Part shown: positions 9,162-17,667 of the stretch, in pieces | How positions within the stretch are numbered: position 1 is the first letter of the stretch | Layout: each line of letters starts with the position of its first letter | Assembly: GCA_041744795.1 (NCBI GenBank) | Contig: JBGTKD010000156.1 | Location: forward strand, 1-41,213 | Reading direction: 5' to 3' | Source of the DNA: DATHWB01 sp041744795 | GTDB taxonomy: Bacteria; Actinomycetota; Acidimicrobiia; Spongiisociales; ZC4RG35 | DNA: 41,213 nt | The notes under the pieces: generated by a model | Told to the model about the DNA's origin: nothing | The model's input: the letters and a program-made list of their open reading frames with translations, nothing else | Databases searched by the model: none | Translations under genes and position numbers: made by a program

Positions 9162-9731
9162 GTGGCGATCCGGCCGATCGCACCGATTGGCCACCCAGTG
9201 CTTCGTGCTCCCACCATCGAAGTCACCAGATCCGAGTTGGCGACCGATGCGGTCCAACAGTTGATCGATGACATGATCGACACGATGCGGGACGCCGGCG
9301 GAGCAGGTATTGCCGCGAATCAGGTCTACGCAGCCTCCCGAATCGCCACAATCGAGGTGACCAAGAACCCGCGCTATCCGTACAAACCTCCGATTCCGCT
9401 GACGGTCATCGTCAACCCCACATGGCGCCCGATAGACGACGAGACAGTGACCATCAATGAGGGCTGCCTTTCGGTTCCTTTGCGAGGGGACCTGCCGCGC
9501 AGCGTGAACATCGAGGTGACCTACCTGGATCGTCTCGGTGTCGAGCACACAGAGCTGGTCAGGGGCCTGACCGCCGGCACTTTCCAACACGAAATCGACC
9601 ATCTTGACGGTCGGATGATCGTTGATCGGGTCGACCCGAGAACGATGGCCACCTGGGATCAATACGACCTGCATCAGCGCGACGAGTTTGTCCGCCGCAT
9701 CACCGAGTTCGTCGACCGCGTGGGATCCTGA
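9162..9731 (+). CDS. Peptide-deformylase family protein in the HutG position of the hut operon
   Basis: A 189-aa protein of the peptide deformylase family, metalloenzymes that remove N-formyl groups. All three signature motifs are present: G47-A-G-I-A-A-N-Q (motif 1, Ile where Leu is usual), E100-G-C-L-S (metal ligand Cys102), and H143-E-I-D-H147 (metal ligands His143 and His147, catalytic Glu144). The GTG start at 9162 is 1 nt after the hutU stop, so it is coupled to the hut operon. The pathway upstream ends in N-formylglutamate, normally deformylated by HutG, an unrelated family that is absent from this cluster. I infer that this protein may act on N-formylglutamate. The alternative is that it is an ordinary or second copy of the translational deformylase (Def) that landed here by chance. 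The family call is firm; the substrate is not. Confidence 0.88.
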   Translation: MAIRPIAPIGHPVLRAPTIEVTRSELATDAVQQLIDDMIDTMRDAGGAGIAANQVYAASRIATIEVTKNPRYPYKPPIPLTVIVNPTWRPIDDETVTINEGCLSVPLRGDLPRSVNIEVTYLDRLGVEHTELVRGLTAGTFQHEIDHLDGRMIVDRVDPRTMATWDQYDLHQRDEFVRRITEFVDRVGS

Positions 9732-9785
9732 CCGCAGCTAGCCGAATCTCCTCAAAGTCGTCCCCCGACGGGCCGATGAACACAG

Positions 9786-11498
9786 GTGACCTATTCCTCT
9801 CCCGGGCTATCCGACCGGCGCGTGCGCACCCCGATCGTGTTCGCCATCCTGCTTGCCGTCGGAGCGATCGTCGTGACTGTGACAGACCGCTCGTTTGCCG
9901 AGATCGCTGGCAGCATCGGGATGATTCTCGGTTACGGGACGGCCGGGGTTCTGATGTTTCGCCGCTCTGCGACCCTTCCGGTCCTCGAGCGACGACCGTG
10001 GCAGCTGCTCTCGATCGCGCTGATGCTGGCCTCGGGCGGGTTGATCGTGTTCCTAGCGATGCTGTCAACCGATCCGCCCGTGTTCGGACCGATCGACGTC
10101 CTGTTCGTGGTGGTCTATGCCCTTGTCGTAGTGTCGCTCGGGTTGCTCGCCCGGGTCCACGATGAGGGACCGCCGTGGGGGCTGACGATGCTCGACATGG
10201 CCGTGGCTGGCGTGGCCACGACGGCCATTATTTGGGAAGTGGTGCTCGGCGATCTGACCCATATCGCTGTTTCGGGTTGGGAGCGCGCAGGGCTGGCCCT
10301 GTACCCAGTCCTGGATGTGGCCATCATCGTCGGCCTGTGCCTAGTGGCATTACGGCGCAGCCGCTACCGGTTCGACCTGCGGATACTGCTCGTCGCTGCC
10401 GGAGTAATGGCCCAGGTCGCCGGCGACATCACCTACTTGCGTGGTGGCATCGTCGCCGCCACCTTCCAGGAAACCGAACCACAGTTCGGCCTGTTCATGA
10501 TCGCCGCCGCGTTCCTGGTTCTGGCAGCCACCTTCGTCGACCGACCCGCGGTCCGTCGCGAGTTCCCGGAGCGCGAGGTTCCGCTGTGGGCGATCGTTTG
10601 GCCCTACCTGCTGGCCGGCGCGCTGATCCCGATCCATGTGTTTCGCGTCGACAACATCTTCCAACAAATAGAGACCACTGGAATTCGTGCTCGAGACATC
10701 ACATCCGAGCGCGTTGTTCTCTACGCCATCCTGACCGTCGGCGTGCTCATCATCATCCGCCAATGGGTGGCCATACGCCACAGCAGGGTTCGGGTGGAAC
10801 GACAGCGCAAGGACCTCATCGCGTCTGTCTCCCACGAGCTGCGTACGCCTCTCACCGCCATCGTCGGGTTCCTCCAGGTTCTCCAGGAGGATCCCGAGGG
10901 CTTTAGCGAGAGGGAGAAGGCGTCAATGATGCGGGAGATCTCGGATCAAGCCCGACACATGTCGCGCACGGTCACAGACCTCATCACTCTTGCCCGCGAT
11001 GGCGGCGCAAAGATGATGATCCGTTCCGGAGAGGCATCGCTGGCCGACATCATCTCCACCGCGACCTCCGATTGCGACCGCGCCAGGCTGAGTGTGGACC
11101 TCGATGACCACTCGCTCTGGGTCGACGCAGATCGGTTGGAGCAAGCGATAATTCACCTGGTGGCCAACGCCGAGCAGTACGGCAAGGGCCGCGTACATGT
11201 GCGGGCGAGGGTGAGAGGCGGAACGCTCGATATAGAGGTTCACGACGAAGGCCCCGGGATACCGACAAGGCACCTGAGTTCCATCTGGAACCAGTTCGAC
11301 CGAGGTGCCCGCCGACTCGACTCGACCCACCCGGGTCTCGGGATCGGCCTGGCGATCGTCAGGGCTGTGGCGGCCGCTCACGGTGGTAGTGCCACATTTC
11401 GGTCTTCCGAACTCCTCGGTGGATCTTGTTTCTCGATCTCTATTCCTTCTAATGCACCGACCGGCGCACCCTGGATCCGGGAACTGTCGGGTCGCTGA
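9786..11498 (+). CDS. Orphan membrane sensor histidine kinase
   Basis: A 570-aa sensor kinase. Residues about 15-330 hold roughly eight to nine hydrophobic helices with short loops, so the sensor is membrane-embedded and there is no sizeable extracytoplasmic domain. The dimerisation/phosphoacceptor segment SVSHELRTPLTAIVG has the acceptor His350. The ATPase domain has Asn461 (N box), D487-E-G-P-G (G1) and G517-L-G-I-G-L (G2), all intact. The GTG start at 9786 has no clear SD. The gene lies 54 bp after the deformylase homologue and 44 bp before purC, in the same direction. No response regulator is adjacent, so its partner and signal are unknown. Confidence 0.92.
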   Translation: MTYSSPGLSDRRVRTPIVFAILLAVGAIVVTVTDRSFAEIAGSIGMILGYGTAGVLMFRRSATLPVLERRPWQLLSIALMLASGGLIVFLAMLSTDPPVFGPIDVLFVVVYALVVVSLGLLARVHDEGPPWGLTMLDMAVAGVATTAIIWEVVLGDLTHIAVSGWERAGLALYPVLDVAIIVGLCLVALRRSRYRFDLRILLVAAGVMAQVAGDITYLRGGIVAATFQETEPQFGLFMIAAAFLVLAATFVDRPAVRREFPEREVPLWAIVWPYLLAGALIPIHVFRVDNIFQQIETTGIRARDITSERVVLYAILTVGVLIIIRQWVAIRHSRVRVERQRKDLIASVSHELRTPLTAIVGFLQVLQEDPEGFSEREKASMMREISDQARHMSRTVTDLITLARDGGAKMMIRSGEASLADIISTATSDCDRARLSVDLDDHSLWVDADRLEQAIIHLVANAEQYGKGRVHVRARVRGGTLDIEVHDEGPGIPTRHLSSIWNQFDRGARRLDSTHPGLGIGLAIVRAVAAAHGGSATFRSSELLGGSCFSISIPSNAPTGAPWIRELSGR

Positions 11499-11528
11499 CC
11501 GGCAGCCAGGCCAGCCATCGCGAACGGC

Positions 11529-11534
11529 TAGCCT
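11529..11534 (+). promoter_or_regulatory. Probable -10 element of purC (leaderless)
   Basis: TAGCCT lies 8 nt before the purC GTG and there is no SD. This spacing places the transcription start at or next to the first codon, the arrangement seen in leaderless actinobacterial mRNAs. Confidence 0.5.
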
Positions 11535-11542
11535 GCCGAAAC

Positions 11543-12424
11543 GTGCTGGCACTTCCCCACGTCGCCTCCGGCAAAGTCCGCGAGATCTACGAAGTCGACG
11601 CCGACCACCTCCTTTTCGTCGCGACGGATCGGATCTCTGCCTACGACGTCATCCTGGGGACCGACATTCCTGACAAAGGCAGGGTGCTGACCGGCCTGTC
11701 GCTCCTGTTCTTCGGATTGCTCGACACCCCCAACCATTTGGTCACCACCGACCTTTCGGGCCTCGACCTGGCAGCGGAAGATCGTGACTACTTGGCGGCA
11801 CGATCGATGATCGTCAGGCGAGCCGAGGTGATCGGGATCGAGTGCGTCGTTCGGGGATTTTTGTACGGCTCTGCCTGGCGCGAGTACACCTCGGGCGGCG
11901 GCCCGAGTACCGAAGGGCTCCCCGGCGGGCTCCGCCAGGCCGACAAGCTGCCGGAACCGATCTTCACGCCCGCGACCAAAGCGGCCACCGGACATGACGA
12001 GAACGTCACCGAGGCCCAAGCCCGCTCTGCCTTGGGCAACGCCACCTACGAGACGCTGCGATTCAGATCCATCGACCTCTACTTGGCTGCAGCGGAGTAC
12101 GCCTCCGCACGGGGCGTGATCCTGGCCGACACCAAGTTCGAGTTTGGCTGGGTTGACGGGACCCTGACCCTCATCGACGAGGTTCTCACGCCTGACTCTT
12201 CCCGGTACTGGCCATCCGACGCATGGGCGCCGGGAGATGTCATTCCGAGCTACGACAAGCAGTTCGTGCGGGACTGGCTCGATGGGTCAGGATGGGATCA
12301 CACCCCACCAGCCCCACAGTTGCCCGATGACGTGATCATGGGAACGCGAGGTCGATACGTTGAGGCATTCGAACGATTGACCGAACAGTCATTCGACGAA
12401 TATTTGGAAAAGGCAGGCGCATGA
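11543..12424 (+). CDS. purC: Phosphoribosylaminoimidazole-succinocarboxamide synthase
   Basis: SAICAR synthetase: ATP-dependent ligation of aspartate to CAIR in purine synthesis. It is 293 aa, the longer form common in actinobacteria. Motifs are SGKVREIYEV at the N-terminal ATP-binding region, ATDRISAYDV, RGFLYGSAWREY, the DTKFEFG motif and DEVLTPDSSR[Y/F]W near the C-terminus. The start is the GTG at 11543, preceded by a leaderless-type -10. It opens the purC-purS-purQ-purL operon and its stop overlaps the purS start as ATGA. Confidence 0.96.
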   Translation: MLALPHVASGKVREIYEVDADHLLFVATDRISAYDVILGTDIPDKGRVLTGLSLLFFGLLDTPNHLVTTDLSGLDLAAEDRDYLAARSMIVRRAEVIGIECVVRGFLYGSAWREYTSGGGPSTEGLPGGLRQADKLPEPIFTPATKAATGHDENVTEAQARSALGNATYETLRFRSIDLYLAAAEYASARGVILADTKFEFGWVDGTLTLIDEVLTPDSSRYWPSDAWAPGDVIPSYDKQFVRDWLDGSGWDHTPPAPQLPDDVIMGTRGRYVEAFERLTEQSFDEYLEKAGA

Positions 12425-12666
12425 AGGTCACAGTGAGCATCCGTCGGCGACCAGTGATAGCCGATCCCCATGGCGCAACCGTCGCTCGTGCCCTCGCCGA
12501 CCTGGGGCATGAGGGCGTGCGGTCTTTGAGGATCGACCGAACCATCTACATGGAGGTCGAAGGCGAAGACGATCCGGATGCCGTTCGTGATCGAGTGGCG
12601 GCGATGTGCGAGCAGCTACTTACCAACCCGGTACTCGAGGACTACGAGATCGTGGTGCACCCTTGA
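12421..12666 (+). CDS. purS: FGAM synthetase subunit PurS
   Basis: An 81-aa small subunit that bridges PurQ and PurL in the three-part formylglycinamidine ribonucleotide synthetase of actinobacteria and Gram-positives. The protein has the typical start V-S-I-R-R-x-x-x-x-D-P-x-G, followed by ALADLGHEGVRSLRIDR and a C-terminal L-x-N-P-V-x-E-D-Y-E motif. The ATG overlaps the purC stop (ATGA). Its own TGA overlaps the TTG start of purQ, so all subunits are coupled. Confidence 0.95.
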   Translation: MKVTVSIRRRPVIADPHGATVARALADLGHEGVRSLRIDRTIYMEVEGEDDPDAVRDRVAAMCEQLLTNPVLEDYEIVVHP

Positions 12667-13310
12667 CCGTTGGAGTAGTGGTCTTCCCCGGATCGAACTG
12701 CGAGCACGACGTCGTACACGCTCTCCAGCTTCTCGGCGCCGACGCCGAAATTGTGTGGCACCGGGAAACGGATTTGGCGGGAATCGATGCCGTCGTCCTT
12801 CCCGGCGGATTCGCTCATGGAGATGCCCTCCGCACCGGTGCCATTGCCCGCTTCTCGCCAGTCATGGAGACCGTAAAAGCGATGGCCGAAAGCGGTGCCC
12901 CCGTTCTCGGCATTTGCAACGGGTTCCAGATCCTGTGCGAGGCGGGATTGCTGTCCGGGGCATTGATCGCCAATCGGGATCTGGCATTCATCTGCAGGAT
13001 GGTTGAGGTCGAGGTGATCGACACCAACACGGTCCTGACCGCCGCCGCCACAGTTGGCCAGAGGCTCCGCATCCCGCTCAACTCCTACGAAGGCAACTGG
13101 GTCGACCCCTCCGAAACGGGCCGCCACGTCATCCGGTACACCGACGATCCGAACGGTTCCCAGCATCAGGCAGCAGCGGTGGCGAACAGCGCGGGCAATG
13201 TCGTCGGGATCATGCCGCATCCCGAGAGGGCGACCGAGGCTCTCCTCGGATCCGAGGACGGGCGCGTGTTGTTGGAGGGATTCCTCGGGTCAGTGTCGGC
13301 AAATGTCTGA
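12663..13310 (+). CDS. purQ: FGAM synthetase glutaminase subunit PurQ
   Basis: The class I glutamine amidotransferase subunit, which releases ammonia from glutamine and channels it to PurL. It is 215 aa. Catalytic Cys lies in GICNGFQIL, the oxyanion loop is PGGFAHGD, and the His/Glu pair is in MPHPERA. The N-terminal strand VGVVVFPGSNCEHD fixes the start near 12663. There the TTG overlaps the purS stop as TTGA; the longer reading from 12606 lies inside purS. A TTG start with a 4-nt overlap implies translation re-initiation after purS. It overlaps purL by 8 nt. Confidence 0.95.
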   Translation: MTVGVVVFPGSNCEHDVVHALQLLGADAEIVWHRETDLAGIDAVVLPGGFAHGDALRTGAIARFSPVMETVKAMAESGAPVLGICNGFQILCEAGLLSGALIANRDLAFICRMVEVEVIDTNTVLTAAATVGQRLRIPLNSYEGNWVDPSETGRHVIRYTDDPNGSQHQAAAVANSAGNVVGIMPHPERATEALLGSEDGRVLLEGFLGSVSANV

Positions 13311-15492
13311 AGAGGCGGTCCACCGGGCGCTCGGCATGACCGATGCCGAGTACGACTCATTGCTCGCCATTCTTGGGCGCGACCCGCGACCGGCGGAACT
13401 GGCGATGTACTCGGTCATGTGGTCCGAGCACTGTTCCTACAAGTCGTCCCGCAATCACCTGAGCAGGTTCCCCTCCGAGGCACCGTGGGTCGTTGTGGGG
13501 CCAGGAGAAAACGCCGGAGTCGTCGATCTCGGAGATGGATGGCTTGCAGCCCTGCGTATCGAGAGTCACAACCACCCTTCATTCGTGGAGCCCTACCAAG
13601 GGGCGGCCACGGGTGTCGGAGGAATCCTGCGAGACGTCTTCACGATGGGCGCCCGACCAATTGCGTTGTGGGACCAGATCCGCTTCGGACCACTCGACAT
13701 ACCCAAGAACCGCTACCTGTTCGCCGGTGTCGTCGCAGGCATTGCCGGATACGGCAATGCCGTTGGCGTGCCCACAGTGGGAGGCGAGATCGCCTTCGAC
13801 CCTTGCTACTCGGGCAATCCACTCGTCAACGTGATGTGTCTGGGCGTCATGAAACGAGAACAACTCGTCCTCGGAACAGCGGGTGAGGCAGGATCAATAG
13901 CGGTGTTACTCGGCAAGCCGACCGGTAGAGATGGCATCGGTGGGGCATCCGTCCTTGCCTCAGCCTCATTCGACGAGGAGTCCGGCACGAAACGCCCGTC
14001 GGTGCAGGTGGGCGATCCGTTCGAAGAAAAGAAACTCATCGAGGCTTGCCTGGAACTCTATGAGAAGGGGCTCGTAGTCGGGGTACAGGACCTGGGCGCG
14101 GCAGGCTTGTCGTGCGCAACGTCCGAGCCAGCGGCCAGGGCGGGAATGGGCATGGACGTCGATCTCGACGCAGTACATGTGCGCGAGTCGGGAATGACCG
14201 CGCCCGAGTTGCTGATGTCTGAGTCCCAGGAACGGATGATGGCTTTCGTCGCCCCAGAACAGGTCGAAGCCGTCCTGTCCGTTGCAGAGCGGTGGGAGAT
14301 CGATGCGAGGGTCGTGGGCAAGGTCACTTCCGGCGACATCCTGCGAATCCGACATGACGGAGAGTTGGTCGCGGAAGTTCCCGCCGCGTCGCTGACAGAA
14401 TCCGCACCTCGCTACGACCGGCCGATCTCCCAGCCCGAGTGGCTGGAAGAGACGTGGAACAACGTGCTGGACCACAGCGAGGCTCCGGACGTGGCCCTGA
14501 CGATCCTCCGCTTACTCGACGATCCGTCGATCGCGTCGGCCGAGTGGGCCTATCAGCAGTATGACCACATGCTTTTTCTGAACACGGTCGTCGGACCGGG
14601 AGGAGATGGAACACTCCTCCGGCTCAAGGGAACAGACAAGGGCCTGGCGGTGTCCACCGACGGCAACGGCCGCCTTTGTTTGCTGGACCCCTTCCGGGGC
14701 GGCGAGCGACTCGTCTACGAGGCGGCTCTCAACGTGGCGGTAACCGGCGCTAACCCGATGGCACTGGTGGACAACCTCAACTTCGGCAACCCGGAGAAGC
14801 CAGAAGTCATGTGGCAGTTCCGCCAGTGCATAGAGGGCATCTCAGCGGCGTGTGAGCATCTCGGCGTACCGGTCGTGGGCGGAAACGTCAGCTTCTACAA
14901 CGAGACGGACGGGATCGACATACACCCCACTCCAGTAGTGGGTCTGCTCGGCAAGGCGGAACCAATCCCACTCAGGCCACCGCGTATCGACGCCGCCACC
15001 GACGACATGGAGCTGTGGCTCTTCGGTCCCGATGTCATCGACCTGGCAGGGTCCTCGTTCGAATGGGTATTGCATGGGCACTTGGGCGGCCGGCCGACTG
15101 CTGCAGATCCGTCGGTGGCCAGCGCGGTACTGGATTTGGCGATCCGGCTCGCCGGATCCGGAATGACGCCTGTGTTACACGACATCTCCGACGGCGGGCT
15201 CGCCGTCGCCGTGGCCGAGGTGTGCATCCGCTCCGGGGTGGGTGCGGAGCTGGAAGTAAGTGACTGGCGAGACCTTTTCTCCGAGGCTCCACACCGGATG
15301 ATCGCCGGTGTTTTACCGGCCAATGCCGAAAGCATCCAGTCACTCGCTCAAGACGCGGGCGTAACGGCGACGAAGCTCGGCACATTCGGCGGCGAACATA
15401 TCGAGATCCGCACTCCGGACGGCGAGCACGTCGTTGCTCTGGCAACTGCCACATCGACCTATCACGATGCGATCCCCCGCCGGATGGGATAA
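13303..15492 (+). CDS. purL: FGAM synthetase subunit PurL
   Basis: The synthetase subunit, which converts FGAR, ATP and ammonia from PurQ to FGAM. At 729 aa it is the short form that needs PurS and PurQ. Motifs are MWSEHCSYKSSR, ESHNHPSFVEPYQGAATGVGG and GAAGLSCATSEPA. A second ATP-binding-type half has NFGNPEKPEVM, GGNVSFYNET and HDISDGGLAVA. The ATG at 13303 lies 8 nt inside the end of purQ; the in-frame extension from 13054 is a purQ shadow. It is the last gene of the purCSQL cluster. Confidence 0.97.
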   Translation: MSEEAVHRALGMTDAEYDSLLAILGRDPRPAELAMYSVMWSEHCSYKSSRNHLSRFPSEAPWVVVGPGENAGVVDLGDGWLAALRIESHNHPSFVEPYQGAATGVGGILRDVFTMGARPIALWDQIRFGPLDIPKNRYLFAGVVAGIAGYGNAVGVPTVGGEIAFDPCYSGNPLVNVMCLGVMKREQLVLGTAGEAGSIAVLLGKPTGRDGIGGASVLASASFDEESGTKRPSVQVGDPFEEKKLIEACLELYEKGLVVGVQDLGAAGLSCATSEPAARAGMGMDVDLDAVHVRESGMTAPELLMSESQERMMAFVAPEQVEAVLSVAERWEIDARVVGKVTSGDILRIRHDGELVAEVPAASLTESAPRYDRPISQPEWLEETWNNVLDHSEAPDVALTILRLLDDPSIASAEWAYQQYDHMLFLNTVVGPGGDGTLLRLKGTDKGLAVSTDGNGRLCLLDPFRGGERLVYEAALNVAVTGANPMALVDNLNFGNPEKPEVMWQFRQCIEGISAACEHLGVPVVGGNVSFYNETDGIDIHPTPVVGLLGKAEPIPLRPPRIDAATDDMELWLFGPDVIDLAGSSFEWVLHGHLGGRPTAADPSVASAVLDLAIRLAGSGMTPVLHDISDGGLAVAVAEVCIRSGVGAELEVSDWRDLFSEAPHRMIAGVLPANAESIQSLAQDAGVTATKLGTFGGEHIEIRTPDGEHVVALATATSTYHDAIPRRMG

Positions 15493-15518
15493 GTCGACAC
15501 CATGCCAGGATGCTTGAA

Positions 15519-16493
15519 ATGAAGACAAAATCTCTCCTGTTGGCAATCGTCTTGACCGCCTGCGCATCGGGTAGCGAGTCGCCTGCCACCACTGCCGCCC
15601 CGACGTCTACGACCACGACGACCGTGGCCACCACGTCGACAACGACCACGACGACCACGACCACAGTCGTGGAGCCGGATCCTGTTCTACCTGAGTCCTG
15701 GTTCGGTGTTACCACCGACTACGAAGCCGTCGAGGTCGACACTGCGACCGGTGAGATCATCCGATCGCTCGGTCAGGTTGCGACGGCCGATGACCTGGCG
15801 AACGCTGAGTGTTCGGCATGCGTGAACGTCATCGACGCCGTATGGCGCACCTTCGACGGGTCCCACGTCCTGATCAGTGAGTGCTGCGAGCCTGCCGCCG
15901 GGCGGATCCATCTCCTGACCCAAGATGAACTGCCGCTCGATCCATTCTCAGACGCCTCGACGCCGCTGTTCTTCTGGACCGCTGCTCCCGCCCCCGACTC
16001 GCTCACCGTCGCGTTTCTGGGATATCAGTTGCTGGTGGGCCAGGTCGATGATCTCGATCAAGACTCCGCCATCGAACTAGAGCGTTTTCCGATATCCAAC
16101 GCCAGCTGGGTACCGGGTCATCAACTTCTCCACTGGCTCGAAGGCGACGAGAGCGGTACCTACCTGCGCACATTTGACGTCGAATCCGGGGAGTTGGCGA
16201 GCGCAGTTGTCGACGTCCTCGCAGGCTGGAATCTTGCCGGTCTGGCTGTCAGGGCCTCGGGAGACCTGGTTGTCGTTCGGAGTCAGCTCGACGGAGGCGC
16301 CGAGTCAGCACTCGTGTTCACGAACGACGGAACACTGGTCGACGAGTTCGAAGTTGCACCAGGCGCCCGATTGGGCGGGTACGAGTCCACCGGAGAGTTC
16401 CTGATCTATGTCGCAGACGACACCGTGGTCCGGTGGATCGGACCCGATGGGGACGGAGTTCTGGCGGAAGGTTTCGTCTTCGCCAGTTGGTGA
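15519..16493 (+). CDS. Putative lipoprotein with Thr-rich linker
   Basis: A 324-aa protein with a lipoprotein signal peptide. A basic N-terminus (MKTK) and hydrophobic core end in the lipobox LTAC, with Cys15 as the lipidated residue. A low-complexity linker of mostly Thr (residues about 22-50) would tether a globular domain outside the membrane. The domain (about 55-324) contains a C-x2-C and a C-C pair (AECSACVN, ECCEP) and has repeating W/F-strand segments that could form a beta-propeller-like fold. No family is recognised. I chose ATG 15519 over 15510 because AGGA (15507-15510) is 8 nt upstream and the shorter start gives a better signal peptide. It follows purL by 26 bp and could share its transcript. 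Confidence 0.82.
   Translation: MKTKSLLLAIVLTACASGSESPATTAAPTSTTTTTVATTSTTTTTTTTTVVEPDPVLPESWFGVTTDYEAVEVDTATGEIIRSLGQVATADDLANAECSACVNVIDAVWRTFDGSHVLISECCEPAAGRIHLLTQDELPLDPFSDASTPLFFWTAAPAPDSLTVAFLGYQLLVGQVDDLDQDSAIELERFPISNASWVPGHQLLHWLEGDESGTYLRTFDVESGELASAVVDVLAGWNLAGLAVRASGDLVVVRSQLDGGAESALVFTNDGTLVDEFEVAPGARLGGYESTGEFLIYVADDTVVRWIGPDGDGVLAEGFVFASW
15603..15666 (+). repeat. ACS/ACC trinucleotide low-complexity tract
   Basis: An imperfect array of ACG, ACC and ACA Thr codons inside the lipoprotein gene. It encodes the extracytoplasmic linker. Codon use is mixed, so it is not a simple slippage tract, but the number of Thr residues may vary between strains. Confidence 0.7.
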
Positions 16494-16504
16494 GTCCTGG
16501 CGCC

Positions 16505-16510
16505 TAATCT
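16505..16510 (+). promoter_or_regulatory. Probable -10 element of pfkA (leaderless)
   Basis: TAATCT lies 6 nt before the GTG at 16517, with no SD between the upstream lipoprotein stop and the start. It is one of the best TANNNT matches in the window. Confidence 0.5.
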
Positions 16511-16516
16511 CGGCCC

Positions 16517-17641
16517 GTGGCCAAGACGATCGGGATCCTCACAGCCGGTGGCGACTCACCCGGTCTTAATGCAGCTATCCGCGCAGTCGGAAAGGCTGCC
16601 CAGCGTCGCTATGACATGCACGTCATCGGATTCCGGGACGGATTCGCCGGCCTAATCCAGAACCGGCACGTACGACTCGAGTCGGACATGCTGTCGGGCA
16701 TCCTCACCCGAGGTGGCACGGTGCTCGGGACGTCGCGCGTCAAGGTGCACAAAGTCGACATGGGCGACGGTTCGAAGATCGACATGCGACCGATGATCCA
16801 ACAGGTCGTCGACCAGCACGACATGACGGCGCTCGTTTGTCTCGGCGGCGGAGGCACGATGAAGAACGCTCTTCGCCTCCACAAAGTGGGCATCCCCGTG
16901 GTCGCACTGCCCAAGACCATCGACAACGACGTGGCGCTCACCGACACGAGCTTCGGTTTCGATACGGCCCTCGGGATCGCCACCGAGGCAATTGACCGAC
17001 TCCACTCGACCGCTCACTCTCACCACCGGATCATGGTGACCGAAATCATGGGGCACAACACCGGGTGGCTCACCCTCGGATCGGGTGTTGCAGGTGGGGC
17101 AGACGCCATCCTGATACCCGAGATCCCGCATCGAGTTGAATCCGTCGCCGAGTCGATCCTGCAACGCAAGGCAGCAGGTTCCAATTTCTCGATCGTTGCA
17201 GTCGCGGAGGGTGCCATGTCAGCCGCCGACCGAGAGCGCCACGACGAGATCCGGGCTGCCATCGACGAACTCGACGACGAGGGCGATGACACCGGGCTGC
17301 GGATCGAACTAGATGAGTTGCATCATGCGCAGGCGCGGTCAACCGAAGAGTTGGCGGCGACGCTCGAAAACCTGACCGGACTCGAGGCCCGCGTCACCAT
17401 TTTGGGCCACGTCCAGCGAGGTGGCACGCCGTCGACGGCAGACCGCCTCCTGGCCACACAGTTGGGAACTGCCGCGACCGATGCAGTCGCCGAGGGTTTG
17501 ACCGGGGTGATGATCGCCATGCAGGACGGCCAGTCAGTTCCCGTGCCGTTGGAAGAGGTGGCCGGCAAGCGCAAGCGAGTGCCCCTGGACCACCCCTGGA
17601 TCGAATCGGCGCGCCATCTGGGCGTGTGCATGGGCGACTGA
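16517..17641 (+). CDS. pfkA: 6-phosphofructokinase family protein, atypical catalytic loop
   Basis: Phosphorylates fructose 6-phosphate in glycolysis, or may run reversibly if PPi-dependent. It is 374 aa. Motifs are GILTAGGDSPGLNAAIR, the RGGTVLGTSR loop, PKTIDND (residues 132-138; Asp136 is the catalytic base), FDTALGIATEAIDRLHSTAHSH, the substrate segment EIMGHNTGW, and GHVQRGGTPS. The loop normally read as GGDGS has the sequence G110-G-G-G-T114, so the position of the Mg/ATP-binding Asp103 of the E. coli enzyme is Gly112. Gly113, at E. coli position 104, favours ATP, while Lys133 in PKTIDND is typical of PPi or mixed-substrate enzymes. The phosphoryl donor therefore cannot be settled from sequence. 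The GTG start fits the leaderless -10. Confidence 0.92.
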   Translation: MAKTIGILTAGGDSPGLNAAIRAVGKAAQRRYDMHVIGFRDGFAGLIQNRHVRLESDMLSGILTRGGTVLGTSRVKVHKVDMGDGSKIDMRPMIQQVVDQHDMTALVCLGGGGTMKNALRLHKVGIPVVALPKTIDNDVALTDTSFGFDTALGIATEAIDRLHSTAHSHHRIMVTEIMGHNTGWLTLGSGVAGGADAILIPEIPHRVESVAESILQRKAAGSNFSIVAVAEGAMSAADRERHDEIRAAIDELDDEGDDTGLRIELDELHHAQARSTEELAATLENLTGLEARVTILGHVQRGGTPSTADRLLATQLGTAATDAVAEGLTGVMIAMQDGQSVPVPLEEVAGKRKRVPLDHPWIESARHLGVCMGD

Positions 17642-17652
17642 TCCGGAAGTCG

Positions 17653-17658
17653 TAGTCT
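17653..17658 (+). promoter_or_regulatory. Possible -10 element of the MFS gene
   Basis: TAGTCT ends 9 nt before the GTG at 17668, and there is no SD in the 26-bp gap. It would give a transcript with at most a few untranslated bases. Confidence 0.4.
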
Positions 17659-17667
17659 TCGCCGGCC

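Noticed and set aside
9732..9785. Possible hairpin GTCG-TCCCC-CGAC after the deformylase homologue
   Set aside because: Only four base pairs and no T-run; too weak to call a terminator.
13054..13302. Upstream extension of purL (and similar ones of hutF, hutU, purM, acs, betA and the ABC ATPase)
   Set aside because: These in-frame extensions lie inside the preceding or divergent genes and lack homologue-like sequence. The overlapping ATGA/TGATG or SD-supported starts are better.
15035..15715. 226-codon minus-strand frame with poly-Val
   Set aside because: The Val runs are the antisense of the Thr-codon linker in the lipoprotein gene, and the rest is antisense to purL.
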